This document shows positions 37,132 through 51,500 of a DNA stretch of 64,000 nucleotides, in pieces. This stretch comes from Eledone cirrhosa. Lineage: Eukaryota; Mollusca; Cephalopoda; Octopoda; Eledonidae. Both the position numbers and the translations under genes were made by a program. The notes under the pieces were generated by a model. The model was not told the origin of the DNA. It searched no databases and saw nothing but the letters and a program-made list of their open reading frames with translations. The stretch spans positions 23,978,798 through 24,042,797 of the forward strand of contig OZ024744.1 of the NCBI GenBank assembly GCA_964016885.1. The letters run 5' to 3'. Within the stretch, counting starts at the first letter, position 1. Every line of letters starts with the position of its first letter.

Positions 37132-40100
37132 AGTTGAATCTTAAGAACTGACTCGTTTTAACAACAGTTGAATCTTAAATAAAACTCGTTTTAACAACAG
37201 TTGAATCTTAAGAACTGACTCGTTTTAACAACAGTTGAATCTTAAGAACTGACTGGTTTTAACAACAGTTCAACCTTAAGAACTGACTAGTTTTAACAAC
37301 AGTTGAATCTCAAGAACTGACTCGTTTTAATAACAGTTGAATCTTAAGATAAAACTCGTTTTAACAACAGTTGAATCTTAAGAAATGACTCGTTTTAATA
37401 ACAGTTGAATCTTAAGAACTGACTCGTTTTAACAACAGTTCAACCTTAAGAACTGACTCGTTGTAACAACAGTTGAAACTTCAAATAAAACTCGTTTTAA
37501 CCACAGTTGAATCTTAAGAACTGAATCAATTTAACAACAGTTGAATCTTAAGAACTGACTCGTGTTAACAACAATTGAATCTTAAGATAAAACTCGTTTT
37601 AACAAAAGTTGAATCTTAAGAACTGACTCGTTTTAACAACAGCTGAATCTTAAGATAAAACTAGTTTTAACAACAGTTGAATCTTAAGAACTGACTCGTT
37701 TTAACAACAGCTGAATCTTAAGATAAAACTCGTTTTAACAACAGTTGAATCTTAAGAACTGACTTATTTTAACAACAGTTGAATCTTAAGATAAAACTCG
37801 TTTTAACAACAGTTGAATCTTAAGAACTGACTCGTTTTAACAACAGTTCAACCTTAAGAACTGACTCGTTTTAACAACAGTTGAATCTTCAAATAAAACT
37901 CGTTTTAACTACAGTTGAATCTTAAGAACTGACTCGTTTTAACAACAGTTGAATCTTAAGATAAAACTCGTTTTAACAACAGTTGAATCTTAAGAACTGA
38001 CTCATTTTAACAACAGTTGAATCTTAAGAACTGATTCGTTTTAACAACAGTTGAATCTTCAGATAAAACTCGTTTTAACTACAGTTGAATCTTAAGAACT
38101 GACTCGTTTTAACAACAGTTGAATCTTAAGATAAAACTCGTTTTAACAACAGTTGAATCTTAAGAACTGACTCATTTTAACAACAGTTGAATCTTAAGAA
38201 CTGATTCGTTTTAACAACAGTTGAATCTTAAGATAAAACTCGTTTTAACAACAGTTGAATCTTAAGAACTGACTCGTTTTATCAACAGTTCAACCTGAAG
38301 AACTTACTCGTTTTAACAACAGTTGAATCTTCAAATAAAACTCGTTTTAACAACAGCTGAATCTTAAGATAACACTCGTTTTAACAAAAGTTGAATCTTA
38401 AGAACTGACTCGTTTTAACAACAGTTCAACCTTAAGAACTGACTAGTTTTAACAACAGTTTAATCTTAGAATAAAATTCGTTTTAACAACAGTTGAATCT
38501 TAAGAACTGACTCGTTTTAACAAAAGTTGAATCTTACGAACTGACTCGTTTTAACAATAGTTGTCTCTTTAGATAAATCTCGTTTTAACAACAGTTGAAT
38601 TTTAAAACTGACTCGTTTTAACAACAGTTCAAACTTAAGAACTGATTCGTTTTAACAACAGTTTAATCTTAAAATAAAATTCGTTTAACAACAGTTGAAT
38701 CTTAAGGACTGGCTCGTTTTAACATCACATGTATATTATGATAAAACTGGTTTTAACAACAGCTGTATCTTAAGAACTGACTCGATATAACAACAGTTGA
38801 ATGTTAAGAACTGACTCGTTTTAACAACAGTTCAATCTTAAGATAAAACTGATTATAACAACAGTTGCATCTTAAGAACTGACTTGTTTTAACAACAGTT
38901 AAATCTGAAGAACTGACTCGATTTAACAACAGTTGAATCTGAAGATAAAACTCGTTTAACAACAGTTGAATCTTAAGAACTGACTCGTTTTAACGACAGA
39001 TGAATCTTATGATAAAACTCGTTTTAACAACAATTGAATCTTAAGAACTGATTCGTTTTAACAACAGTTGAATCTTAAGGTAAAACTAGTTTTAACAACA
39101 GTTGAATCTTAAGATAAAACTAGTTTTAACAACAGTTGAATCTTAAGAACTGACTCGTTTTAACAACAGTTGAAACTTCAAATAAAACTTGTTTTAACAA
39201 CTGTTGAATCTTAAGAACTGACTCATTTTAACAACAGTTCAATCTTAAGAACTGATTCGTTTTAACAACAGTTGAATCTTAAGATAAAACTAGTTTTAAT
39301 AACTGTTGAATCTTAAGATAAAACTCGTTTTAACAAGAGTTGAATCTTAAGAACTGACTCGTTTTAACAACAGTTGAATCTTAAATAAAACTCGTTTTAA
39401 CAACAGTTGAATCTTAAGAACTGACTCGTTTTAACAACAGTTGAATCTTAAGAAATGACTGGTTTTAACAACAGTTCAACCTTAAGAACTGACTAGTTTG
39501 AACAACAGTTGAATCTTAAGATAAAACTCGTTTTAAAAACAGTTGAATCTTAAGATAAAACTCGTTTTAACAACAGTTGAATCTTAAGAAATGACTCGTT
39601 TTAATAACAGTTGAATCTTAAGAACTGACTCGTTTTAACAACAGTTCAACCTTAAGAACTGACTCGTTGTAACAACAGTTGAAACTTCAAATAAAACTCG
39701 TTTTAACCACAGTTGAATCTTAAGAACTGAATCAATTTAACAACAGTTGAATCTTAAGAACTGACTCGTGTTAACAACAATTGAATCTTAAGATGAAACT
39801 CGTTTTAACAAAAGTTGAATCTTAAGAACTGACTCGTTTTAACAACAGCTGAATCTTAAGATAAAACTCGTTTTAACAACAGTTGAATCTTAAGAACTGA
39901 CTCGTTTTATCAACAGTTCAACCTTAAGCACTGACTCGTTTTAACAACAGTTGAATCTTCAAATAAAACTCGTTTTAATAACAGTTGAATCTTAAGAACT
40001 GACTCGTTTTAACAACAGTTGAATCTTAAGATAAAACTCGTTTTAACAACAGTTGAATCTTAAGAACTGACTCATTTTAACAACAGTTGAATCTTAAGAT

Positions 40101-40417
40101 AAAACTCGTTTTAACAACAGTTGAATCTTAAGAACTGACACGTTTTAACAACAGTTCAACCTTAAGAACTGACTCGTTTTAACAACAGTTGAATCTTCAA
40201 ATAAAACTCGTTTTAACTACAGTTGAATCTTCAGAACTGACTCGTTTTAACAACAGTTGAATCTTAACATAAAACTCGTTTTAACAACAGTTCAATCTTA
40301 AGAACTGACTCATTTTAACAACAGTTGAATCTTAAGAACTGATTCGTTTTAACAACAGTTGAATCTTCAGATAAAATTCGTTTTAACTACAGTTGAATCT
40401 TAAGAACTGACTCGTTT
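37132..40417 (+). repeat. 3,361-bp unit, copy 2 with one monomer lost
   Basis: In register with copy 1 until about 39,465, then 34 bp short: GAACTGACACG is at about 36,806 and 40,133, an offset of 3,327. The missing monomer is the one with CAGATGAATC. Private monomers CTTCAGAACTG and CTTAACATAAAAC appear in both copies (36,903 and 40,230; 36,937 and 40,264). Homology ends where copy 1 reads CTCTTTTTAAC (about 37,119) and this copy reads ordinary CTCGTTTTAAC. Confidence 0.78.
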
Positions 40418-42959
40418 TAACAACAGTTGAATCTTAAGATAAAACTCGTTTTAACAACAGTTGAATCTTAAGAACTGACTCATTTGAACAACAGTTGAAT
40501 CTTAAGAACTGATTCGTTTTAACAACAGTTGAATCTTAAGATAAAACTCGTTTTAACAACAGTTGAATCTTAAGAACTGACTCGTTTTAACAACAGTTGA
40601 ATCTTAAGAAATGACTCGTTTTAATAACAGTTGAATCTTAAGAACTGACTCGTTTTATCAACAGTTCAACCTTAAGAACTGACTCATCTTAACAACAGTT
40701 GAATCTTCAAATAAAACTCGTTTTAACAACAATTGAATCTTAAGAACTGATTCGTTTTAACAACAGCTGAATCTTAAGATAAAACTCGTTTTAACAACAG
40801 TTGAATCTTAAGATAAAATTCGTTTTAACAACAGTTGAATCTTAAGAACTGACTCATTTTAACGACAGCTGAATCTTGAGATAAAACTCGTTTTAACAAC
40901 AGTTGAATCTTAAGAACTGACTCGTTTTATCAACAGTTCAACCTTAAGAACTGACTCGTTTTAACAACAGTTGAATCCTCAAATAAAACTCGTTTTAACA
41001 ACAGTTGAATCTTAAGAACTCACTCGTTTTAACAACAGTTGAATCTTAATATAAAACTCGTTTTAACAACAGTTGTATCTTAAGAACTGACTCATTTTAA
41101 CAACAGTTGAATCTTAAGATAAAACTCGTTTTAACAACAGTTGAATCTTAAGAACTGACTCGTTTTAACAACAGTTCAACCTTAAGAACTGACTCGTTTT
41201 AACAACAGTTGAATCTTCAAATAAAACTCGTTTTAACTACAGTTGAATCTTAAGAACTGACTCGTTTTAACAACAGTTGAATCTTAAGATAAAACTCGTT
41301 TTAACAACAGTTGAATCTTAAGAACTGACTCATTTTAACAACAGTTGAATCTTTAGAACTGATTCCTTTTAACAACAGTTGATTCTTCAGATAAAACTCG
41401 TTTTAACTACAGTTGAATCTTAAGAACTGACTCGTTTTAACAACAGTTGAATCTTAAGATAAAACTCGTTTTAACAACAGTTGAATCTTAAGATAAAACT
41501 CGTTTTAACAACAGTTGAATCTTAAGAACTGACTCGTTTTAATAACAGTTGAATCTTCAAATAAAACTCCTTTTAACAACAGTTGAATCTTAAGATAAAC
41601 TCGTTTCAACAACAGTTGAATCTGAAGATAAACCTCGTTTTAACAACATTTGAATCTTAAGAACTGACTCGTTTTAACAACAGCTGCATCTTAAGATAAA
41701 ACTCGTTTTAACAACAGTTGAAACTTAAGAACTGACTCGTTTTATCAACAGTTCAACCTGAAGAACTTACTCGTTTTAACAACAGTTGAATCTTCAAATA
41801 AAACTCGTTTTAACAACAGTTGAATCTTAAGAACTGACTCGTTTTAACAACAGTTGAATCTTAAGATAAAACTCGTTTTAACAACAGCTGAATCTTAAGA
41901 TAACACTCGTTTTAACAACAGTTGAATCTTAAGAACTGACTGGTTTTAACAACAGTTGAATCTTAAATAAAACTCGTTTTAACAAAGGTTGAATATTAAG
42001 AACTGACTCGTTTTAAACAACAGTTGAATCTTAAGATAAAATTCGTTTTAACAAAAGTTGAATCTTACGAACTGACTCGTTTTAACAATAGTTGTCTCTT
42101 AAGATAAAACTCGTTTTAACAATAGTTGTCTCTTAAGATAAAACTCGTTTTAACAACAGTTGAATTTTAAACTGACTCGTTTTAACAACAGTTCAAACTT
42201 AAGAACTGATTCGTTTTAACAACAGTTGAATCTTAAAATAAAATTCGTTTAACAACAGTTGAATCTTAAGGACTGGCTCGTTTTAACATCACATGTATAT
42301 TATGATAAAACTCGTTTTAATAACAGCTGTATCTTAAGAACTGACTCGATATAACAACAGTTGAATCTTAAGAACTACCTCGTTTTAACAACAGTTGAAT
42401 GTTAAGAACTGACTCGTTTTAACAACAGTTCAATCTTAAGATAAAACTGATTATAACAACAGTTGCATCTTAAGAACTGACTTGTTTTAACAAAAGTTGA
42501 ATCTGAAGAACTGACTCGTTTTAACAACAGTTGAATCTGAAGATAAAACTCGTTTAACAACAGTTGAATCTTAAGAACTGACTCGTTTTAACGACAGATG
42601 AATCTTATGATAAAACTCGTTTTAACAACAATTGAATCTTAAGAACTGATTCGTTTTAACAACAGTTGAATCTTAAGATAAAACTAGTTTTAACAACAGT
42701 TGAATCTTAAGAACTGACTCGTTTTAACAACAGTTGAAACTTCAAATAAAACTCGTTTTAACAACAGTTGAATCTTAAGAACTGACTCATTTTAACAACA
42801 GTTTAATCTTAAGAACTGATTCGTTTTAACAACAGTTGAATCTTAAGATAAAACTAGTTTTAATAACTGTTGAATCTTAAGATAAAACTCGTTTTAACAA
42901 GAGTTGAATCTTAAGAACTGACTCGTTTTAACAACAGTTGAATCTTAAATAAAACTCGT
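40418..42959 (+). repeat. Domain III tail, then switch to the right-hand monomer set
   Basis: The left part repeats domain-III patterns also seen at 18.6-19.7 kb and 29.4-30.4 kb (TTTTAACGACAGCTG, AATCCTCAAATAAAAC). From about 41,945 new forms appear that characterise the rest of the window: TTTTAACAAAGGTTGAATATT, TTTTAAACAACAG (a 35-bp monomer) and AATAGTTGTCTCTTAAG in place of CTCTTTAG. A monomer at about 42,087 is doubled exactly (42,087-42,120 and 42,121-42,154), a fresh 34-bp tandem duplication. Confidence 0.7.
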
Positions 42960-44260
42960 TTTAACAACAGTTGAATCTTCAAATAAAACTCGTTTTAACA
43001 ACAGTTGAATCTTAAGAACTGATTCGTTTTAACATCAGCTGAATCTTAAGATAAACTCGTTTTAACAACAGTTGAATCTTAAGATAAACCTCGTTTTAAC
43101 AACATTTGAATCTTAAGAACTGACTCGTTTTAACAACAGCTGAATCTTAAGATAAAACTCTTTTTAACAACAGTTGAATCTTAAGAACTGACTCGTTTTA
43201 TCAACAGTTCAACCTGAAGAACTGACTCGTTTTAACAACAGTTGAATCTTCAAATAAAACTCGTTTTAACAACAGTTGAATCTTAAGAACTGACTCGTTT
43301 TAACAACAGTTGAATCTTAAGATAAAACTCGTTTTAACAACAGGTGAATCTTAAGAACTGACTGGTTTTAAGAACAGTTGAATCTTAAGAACTGACTCGT
43401 TTTAACAACAGTTGAATCTTAAGAACTGACTGGTTTTAACAACAGATGAATCTTACGAACTGACTCGTTTTAACAAAAGTTCAACCTTAAGAACTGACTA
43501 GTTTTAACAACAGTTGAATCTCAAGAACTGACTCGTTTTAACAACAGTTGAATCTTAAGATAAAACTCGTTTTAACCACAGTTGAATCTTAAGAACTGAA
43601 TCATTTTAACAACAGTTGAATCTTAAGAACTGACTCGTGTTAACAACAATTGAATCTTAAGATAAAACTCGTTTTAACAAAAGTTGAATCTTAAGAACTG
43701 ACTCGTTTTAACAACAGTTCAACCTTAAGAACTGACTAGTTTTAACAACAGTTTAATCTTAGAATAAAACTCGTTTTAACAACAGTTGAATCATAAGAAC
43801 TGATTCGTTTTAACAACAGTTGAATCTTAAGATAAAACTCGTTTTAACAACAGTTGAATCTTCAAATAAAACTCGTTTTAACAACAGTTGAATCTTAAGA
43901 ACTGATTCGTTTTAACATCAGCTGAATCTTAAGATAAACTCGTTTTAACAACAGTTGAATCTTAAGATAAACCTCGTTTTAACAACATTTGAATCTTAAG
44001 AACTGACTCGTTTTAACAACAGCTGAATCTTAAGATAAAACTCTTTTTAACAACAGTTGAATCTTAAGAACTGACTCGTTTTATCAACAGTTCAACCTGA
44101 AGAACTGACTCGTTTTAACAACAGTTGAATCTTCAAATAAAACTCGTTTTAACAACAGTTGAATCTTAAGAACTGACTCGTTTTAACAACAGTTGAATCT
44201 TAAGATAAAACTCGTTTTAACAACAGGTGAATCTTAAGAACTGACTGGTTTTAACAACAG
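42960..44260 (+). repeat. 883-bp tandem duplication
   Basis: TTTTAACATCAGCTG occurs at about 43,027 and 43,910, 883 bp apart (26 monomers minus one base). The flanking sequence, including AACATTTGAATC, CTCTTTTTAAC and ACAGGTGAATC, follows in register on both sides. Copy 1 is about 42,960-43,842; copy 2 starts at about 43,843 and holds register to about 44,260. Copy 1 has a private TTTTAAGAACAG near 43,367. Confidence 0.72.
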
Positions 44261-45259
44261 TTGAATCTTAAATAAAACTCGTTTTAACAAAGGTTGAATA
44301 TTAAGAACTGACTCGTTTTAAACAACAGTTGAATCTTAAGATAAAATTCGTTTTAACAACAGTTGAATCTTAAGAACTGATTCGTTTTAACAACAGTTCA
44401 ACCTAAGAACAGACTCGTTTTAACAACAGTTGAATCTTAAATAAAACTCGTTTTAACAACAGTTGAATCTTAAGAACTGACTCGTCTTAACAACAGTTGA
44501 ATCTTAAGAACTGACTGGTTTTAACAACAGATGAATCTTAAGAACTGACTCGTTTTAACAACAGTTCAACCTTAAGAACTGACTAGTTTTAACAACAGTT
44601 GAATCTCAAGAACTGACTCGTTTTAACAACAGTTGAATCTTAAGAAATGACTCGTTTTAATAACAGTTGAATCTTAAGAACTGACTCGTTTTAACAACAG
44701 TTCAACCTGAAGAACTGACTCGTTGTAACAACAGTTGAAACTTCAAATAAAACTCGTTTTAACAACAGTTGAATCTTAAGAACTGACTCGTGTTAACAAC
44801 AATTGAATCTTAAGATAAAACTCGTTTTAATAAAAGTTGAATCTTAAGAACTGACTCGTTTTAACAACAGTTCAACCTTAAGAACTGACTAGTTTTAACA
44901 ACAGTTTAATCTTAGAATAAAATTCGTTTTAACAACAGTTGAATCTTAAGAACTGACTCGTTTTAACAAAAGTTGAATCTTATGAACTGACTCGTTTTAA
45001 CAATAGTTGTCTCTTAAGATAAAACTCGTTTTAACAACAGTTGAATTTTAAAACTGACTCGTTTTAACAACAGTTCTAACTTAAGAAATGATTCGTTTTA
45101 ACAACAGTTGAATCTTAAAATAAAATTCGTTTAACAACAGTTGAATCTTAAGAACTGGCTCGTTTTAACATCACATGTATATTATGATAAAACTCGTTTT
45201 AACAACAGCTGTATCTTAAGAACTGACTCGATATAACAACAGTTGAACCTTAAGAACTA
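44261..45259 (+). repeat. Linking block of right-hand satellite monomers
   Basis: This ordinary satellite stretch contains TTCAACCTAAGAACAG (a 33-bp monomer, about 44,396), GACTCGTCTTAAC (about 44,484), TTTTAATAAAAG (about 44,826) and a marker monomer at about 45,168. The pattern from 44.3 to 45.25 kb is repeated with changes near 46.45-47.35 kb, 49.7-50.6 kb and 62.2-63.1 kb. I see nothing but satellite in it. Confidence 0.65.
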
Positions 45260-48200
45260 CCTAGTTTTAACAACAGTTGAATGTTAAGAACTGACTCGTT
45301 TTAACAACAGTTCAATCTTAAGATAAAACTGATTATAACAACAGTTGCATCTTAAGAACTGACTTGTTTTAACAACAGTTGAATCTGAAGAACTGACTCG
45401 TTTTAACAACAGTTGAATCTGAAGATAAAACTCGTTTAACAACAGTTGAATCTTAAGAACTGACTCGTTTTAACGACAGATGAATCTTATGATAAAACTC
45501 GTTTTAACAACAGTTGAATCTTCAAATTAAACTCGTTTTAACAACAGTTGAATCATAAGAACTGATTCGTTTTAACAACAGTTGAATCTTAAGATAAAAC
45601 TCATTTTAACAACAGTTGAATCTTAAGATAAAACTCGTTTTAGCAACAGTTGAATCTTAAGTACTGACTCGTTTTAATAACAGTTGAATCTTCAAATAAA
45701 ACTCGTTTTAACAACAGTTGAATCTTAAGAACTGATTCGTTTTAACAACAGCTGAATCTTAAGATAAACTCGTTTTAACAACAGTTGAATCTTAAGATAA
45801 ACCTCGTTTTAACAACATTTGAATCTTAAGAACTGACTCGTTTTATCAACAGGTGAATCTTAAGAACTGACTGGTTTTAACAACAGTTGAATCTTAAATA
45901 AAACTCGTTTTAACAAAGGTTGAATATTAAGAACTGACTCGTTTTAAACAACAGTTGAATCTTAAGATAAAATTCGTTTTAACAAAAGTTGAATCTTACG
46001 AACTGACTCGTTTTAACAATAGTTGTCTCTTAAGATAAAACTCGTTTTAACAACAGTTGAATTTTAAAACTGACTCGTTTTAACAACAGTTCAAACTTAA
46101 GAACTAATTCGTTTTAACAACAGTTGAATCTTAAAATAAATCTCGTTTTAACAACATTTGAATCTTAAGAACTGACTCTTTTTAACAACAGCTGAATCTT
46201 AAGATAAAACTCTTTTTAACAACAGTTGAATCTTAAGAACTGACTCGTTTTATCAACAGTTCAACCTGAAGAACTGACTCGTTTTAACAACAGTTGAATC
46301 TTCAAATAAAACTCGTTTTAACAACAGTTGAATCTTAAGAACTGACTCGTTTTAACAACAGTGGAATCTTAAGATAAAACTCGTTTTAACAACAGGTGAA
46401 TCTTAAGAACTGACTGGTTTTAACAACAGTTGAATCTTAAATAAAACTCGTTTTAACAAAGGTTGAATATTAAGAACTGACTCGTTTTAAACAACAGTTG
46501 AATCTTAAGATAAAATTCGTTTTAACAACAGTTGAATCTTAAGAACTGATTCGTTTTAACAACAGTTCAACCTAAGAACAGACTCGTTTTAACAACAGTT
46601 GAATCTTAAATAAAACTCGTTTTAACAACAGTTGAATCTAAAGAACTGACTCGTTTTAACAACAGTTGAATCTTAAGAACTGACTGGTTTTAACAACAGA
46701 TGAATCTTAAGAACTGACTCGTTTTAACAACAGTTGAATCTTAAGAACTGACTCGTTTTAACAACAGTTCAACCTGAAGAACTGACTCGTTGTAACAACA
46801 GTTGAAACTTCAAATAAAACTCGTTTTAACCACAGTTGAATCTTAAGAACTGAATCATTTTAACAACAGTTGAATCTTAAGAACTGACTCGTGTTAACAA
46901 CAATTGAATCTTAAGATAAAACTCGTTTTAACAAAAGTTGAATCTTAAGAACTGACTCGTTTTAACAACAGTTCAACCTTAAGAACTGACTAGTTTTAAC
47001 AAAAGTTTAATCTTAGAATAAAATTCGTTTTAACAACAGTTGAATCTTAAGAACTGACTCGTTTTAACAAAAGTTGAATCTTACGAACTGACTCGTTTTA
47101 ACAATAGTTGTCTCTTAAGATAAAACTTGTTTTAACAACAGTTGAATTTTAAAACTGACTCGTTTTAACAACAGTTCTAACTTAAGAAATGATTCGTTTT
47201 AACAACAGTTGAATCTTAAAATAAAATTCGTTTAACAACAGTTGAATCTTAAGAACTGGCTCGTTTTAACATCACATGTATATTATGATAAAACTCGATT
47301 TAACAACAGCTGTATCTTAAGAACTGACTCGATATAACAACAGTTGAACCTTAAGAACTACCTAGTTTTAACAACAGTTGAATGTTAAGAACTGACTCGT
47401 TTTAACAACAGTTCAATCTTAAGATAAAACTGATTATAACAACAGTTGCATCTCAAGAACTGACTTGTTTTAACAACAGTTGAATCTGAAGAACTGACCC
47501 GTTTTAACAACAGTTGAATCTGAAGATAAAACTCGTTTAACAACAGTTGAATCTTAAGAACTGACTCGTTTTAACGACAGATGAATCTTATGATAAAACT
47601 CGTTTTAACAACAGTTGAATCTTCAAATTAAACTCGTTTTAACAACAGTTGAATCATAAGAACTGATTCGTTTTAACAACAGTTGAATCTTAAGATAAAA
47701 CTCATTTTAACAACGGTTGAATCTTAAGATAAAACTCGTTTTAACAACAGTTGAATCTTAAGTACTGACTCGTTTTAATAACATTTGAATCTTCAAATAA
47801 AACTCGTTTTAACAACAGTTGAATCTTAAGAACTGATTCGTTTTAACAAGAGCTGAATCTTAAGATAAACTCGTTTTAACAACAGTTGAATCTTAAGATA
47901 AACCTCGTTTTAACAACATTTGAATCTTAAGAACTGACTCGTTATAACAACAGCTGCATCTTAAGACAAAACTCGTTTTAACAACAGTTGAATCTTAAGA
48001 ACTGACTCGTTTTATCAACAGTTCAACCTGAAGAACTTACTCGTTTTAACAACAGTTGAATCTTCAAATAAAACTCGTTTTAACAACAGCTGAATCTTAA
48101 GATAAAACTCGTTTTAACAACAGTTGAATCTTAAGAACTGACTCGTTTTAACAACAGGTGAATCTTAAGAACTGACTGGTTTTAACAATAGTTGAATCTT

Positions 48201-48512
48201 AAGATAAAATTCGTTTTAACAAAAGTTGAATCTTACGAACTGACTCGTTTTAACAATAGTTATCTCTTAAGATAAAACTCGTTTTAACAACAGTTGAATT
48301 TTAAAACTGACTCGTTTTAACAACAGTTCAAACTTAAGAACTGATTCGTTTTAACAACAGTTGAATCTTAAAATAAAATTCGTTTAACAACAGTTGAATC
48401 TTAAGGACTGGCTCGTTTTAACATCACATGTATATTATGATAAAACTCGTTTTAACAACAGCTGTATCTTAAGAACTGACTCGATATAACAACAGTTGAA
48501 TCTTAAGAACTA
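45260..48512 (+). repeat. 3,253-bp unit, copy 1
   Basis: The offset is fixed by TTTTAGCAACAG (about 45,639 and 48,892), AATAGTTGTCTCTTAAG (46,021 and 49,274) and the same motif at 47,106 and 50,359. All give 3,253. The unit carries three marker monomers of the ACATCACATGTATATTATG type nearby (about 45,168, 47,269, 48,420), which alternate between flanks AAGGACTGG and AAGAACTGG. It also carries a 35-bp TTTTAAACAACAG monomer twice. The left edge is approximate. Confidence 0.76.
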
Positions 48513-51500
48513 CCTCGTTTTAACAACAGTTGAATGTTAAGAACTGACTCGTTTTAACAACAGTTCAATCTTAAGATAAAACTGATTATAACAACAGTTG
48601 CATCTTAAGAACTGACTTGTTTTAACAACAGTTGAATCTGAAGAACTGACTCGTTTTAACAACAGTTGAATCTGAAGATAAAACTCGTTTAACAACAGTT
48701 GAATCTTAAGAACTGACTCGTTTTAACGACAGATGAATCTTATGATAAAACTCGTTTTAACAACAGTTGAATCTTCAAATTAAACTCGTTTTAACAACAG
48801 TTGAATCATAAGAACTGATTCGTTTTAACAACAGTTGAATCTTAAGATAAAACTCATTTTAACAACAGTTGAATCTTAAGATAAAACTCGTTTTAGCAAC
48901 AGTTGAATCTTAAGTACTGACTCGTTTTAATAACAGTTGAATCTTCAAATAAAACTCGTTTTAACAACAGTTGAATCTTAAGAACTGATTCGTTTTAACA
49001 ACAGCTGAATCTTAAGATAAACTCGTTTTAACAACAGTTGAATCTTAAGATAAACCTCGTTTTAACAACATTTGAATCTTAAGAACTGACTCGTTTTATC
49101 AACAGGTGAATCTTAAGAACTGACTGGTTTTAACAACAGTTGAATCTTAAATAAAACTCGTTTTAACAAAGGTTGAATATTAAGAACTGACTCGTTTTAA
49201 ACAACAGTTGAATCTTAAGATAAAATTCGTTTTAACAAAAGTTGAATCTTACGAACTGACTCGTTTTAACAATAGTTGTCTCTTAAGATAAAACTCGTTT
49301 TAACAACAGTTGAATTTTAAAACTGACTCGTTTTAACAACAGTTCAAACTTAAGAACTAATTCGTTTTAACAACAGTTGAATCTTAAAATAAATCTCGTT
49401 TTAACAACATTTGAATCTTAAGAACTGACTCGTTTTAACAACAGCTGAATCTTAAGATAAAACTCTTTTTAACAACAGTTGAATCTTAAGAACTGACTCG
49501 TTTTATCAACAGTTCAACCTGAAGAACTGACTCGTTTTAACAACAGTTGAATCTTCAAATAAAACTCGTTTTAACAACAGTTGAATCTTAAGAACTGACT
49601 CGTTTTAACAACAGTGGAATCTTAAGATAAAACTCGTTTTAACAACAGGTGAATCTTAAGAACTGACTGGTTTTAACAACAGTTGAATCTTAAATAAAAC
49701 TCGTTTTAACAAAGGTTGAATATTAAGAACTGACTCGTTTTAAACAACAGTTGAATCTTAAGATAAAATTCGTTTTAACAACAGTTGAATCTTAAGAACT
49801 GATTCGTTTTAACAACAGTTCAACCTAAGAACAGACTCGTTTTAACAACAGTTGAATCTTAAATAAAACTCGTTTTAACAACAGTTGAATCTAAAGAACT
49901 GACTCGTTTTAACAACAGTTGAATCTTAAGAACTGACTGGTTTTAACAACAGATGAATCTTAAGAACTGACTCGTTTTAACAACAGTTGAATCTTAAGAA
50001 CTGACTCGTTTTAACAACAGTTCAACCTGAAGAACTGACTCGTTGTAACAACAGTTGAAACTTCAAATAAAACTCGTTTTAACCACAGTTGAATCTTAAG
50101 AACTGAATCATTTTAACAACAGTTGAATCTTAAGAACTGACTCGTGTTAACAACAATTGAATCTTAAGATAAAACTCGTTTTAACAAAAGTTGAATCTTA
50201 AGAACTGACTCGTTTTAACAACAGTTCAACCTTAAGAACTGACTAGTTTTAACAAAAGTTTAATCTTAGAATAAAATTCGTTTTAACAACAGTTGAATCT
50301 TAAGAACTGACTCGTTTTAACAAAAGTTGAATCTTACGAACTGACTCGTTTTAACAATAGTTGTCTCTTAAGATAAAACTTGTTTTAACAACAGTTGAAT
50401 TTTAAAACTGACTCGTTTTAACAACAGTTCTAACTTAAGAAATGATTCGTTTTAACAACAGTTGAATCTTAAAATAAAATTCGTTTAACAACAGTTGAAT
50501 CTTAAGAACTGGCTCGTTTTAACATCACATGTATATTATGATAAAACTCGATTTAACAACAGCTGTATCTTAAGAACTGACTCGATATAACAACAGTTGA
50601 ACCTTAAGAACTACCTAGTTTTAACAACAGTTGAATGTTAAGAACTGACTCGTTTTAACAACAGTTCAATCTTAAGATAAAACTGATTATAACAACAGTT
50701 GCATCTCAAGAACTGACTTGTTTTAACAACAGTTGAATCTGAAGAACTGACCCGTTTTAACAACAGTTGAATCTGAAGATAAAACTCGTTTAACAACAGT
50801 TGAATCTTAAGAACTGACTCGTTTTAACGACAGATGAATCTTATGATAAAACTCGTTTTAACAACAGTTGAATCTTCAAATTAAACTCGTTTTAACAACA
50901 GTTGAATCATAAGAACTGATTCGTTTTAACAACAGTTGAATCTTAAGATAAAACTCATTTTAACAACGGTTGAATCTTAAGATAAAACTCGTTTTAACAA
51001 CAGTTGAATCTTAAGTACTGACTCGTTTTAATAACATTTGAATCTTCAAATAAAACTCGTTTTAACAACAGTTGAATCTTAAGATAAACCTCGTTTTAAC
51101 AACATTTGAATCTTAAGAACTGACTCGTTATAACAACAGCTGCATCTTAAGACAAAACTCGTTTTAACAACAGTTGAATCTTAAGAACTGACTCGTTTTA
51201 TCAACAGTTCAACCTGAAGAACTTACTCGTTTTAACAACAGTTGAATCTTCAAATAAAACTCGTTTTAACAACAGCTGAATCTTAAGATAAAACTCGTTT
51301 TAACAACAGTTGAATCTTAAGAACTGACTCGTTTTAACAACAGGTGAATCTTAAGAACTGACTGGTTTTAACAATAGTTGAATCTTAAGATAAAATTCGT
51401 TTTAACAAAAGTTGAATCTTACGAACTGACTCGTTTTAACAATAGTTATCTCTTAAGATAAAACTCGTTTTAACAACAGTTGAATTTTAAAACTGACTCG

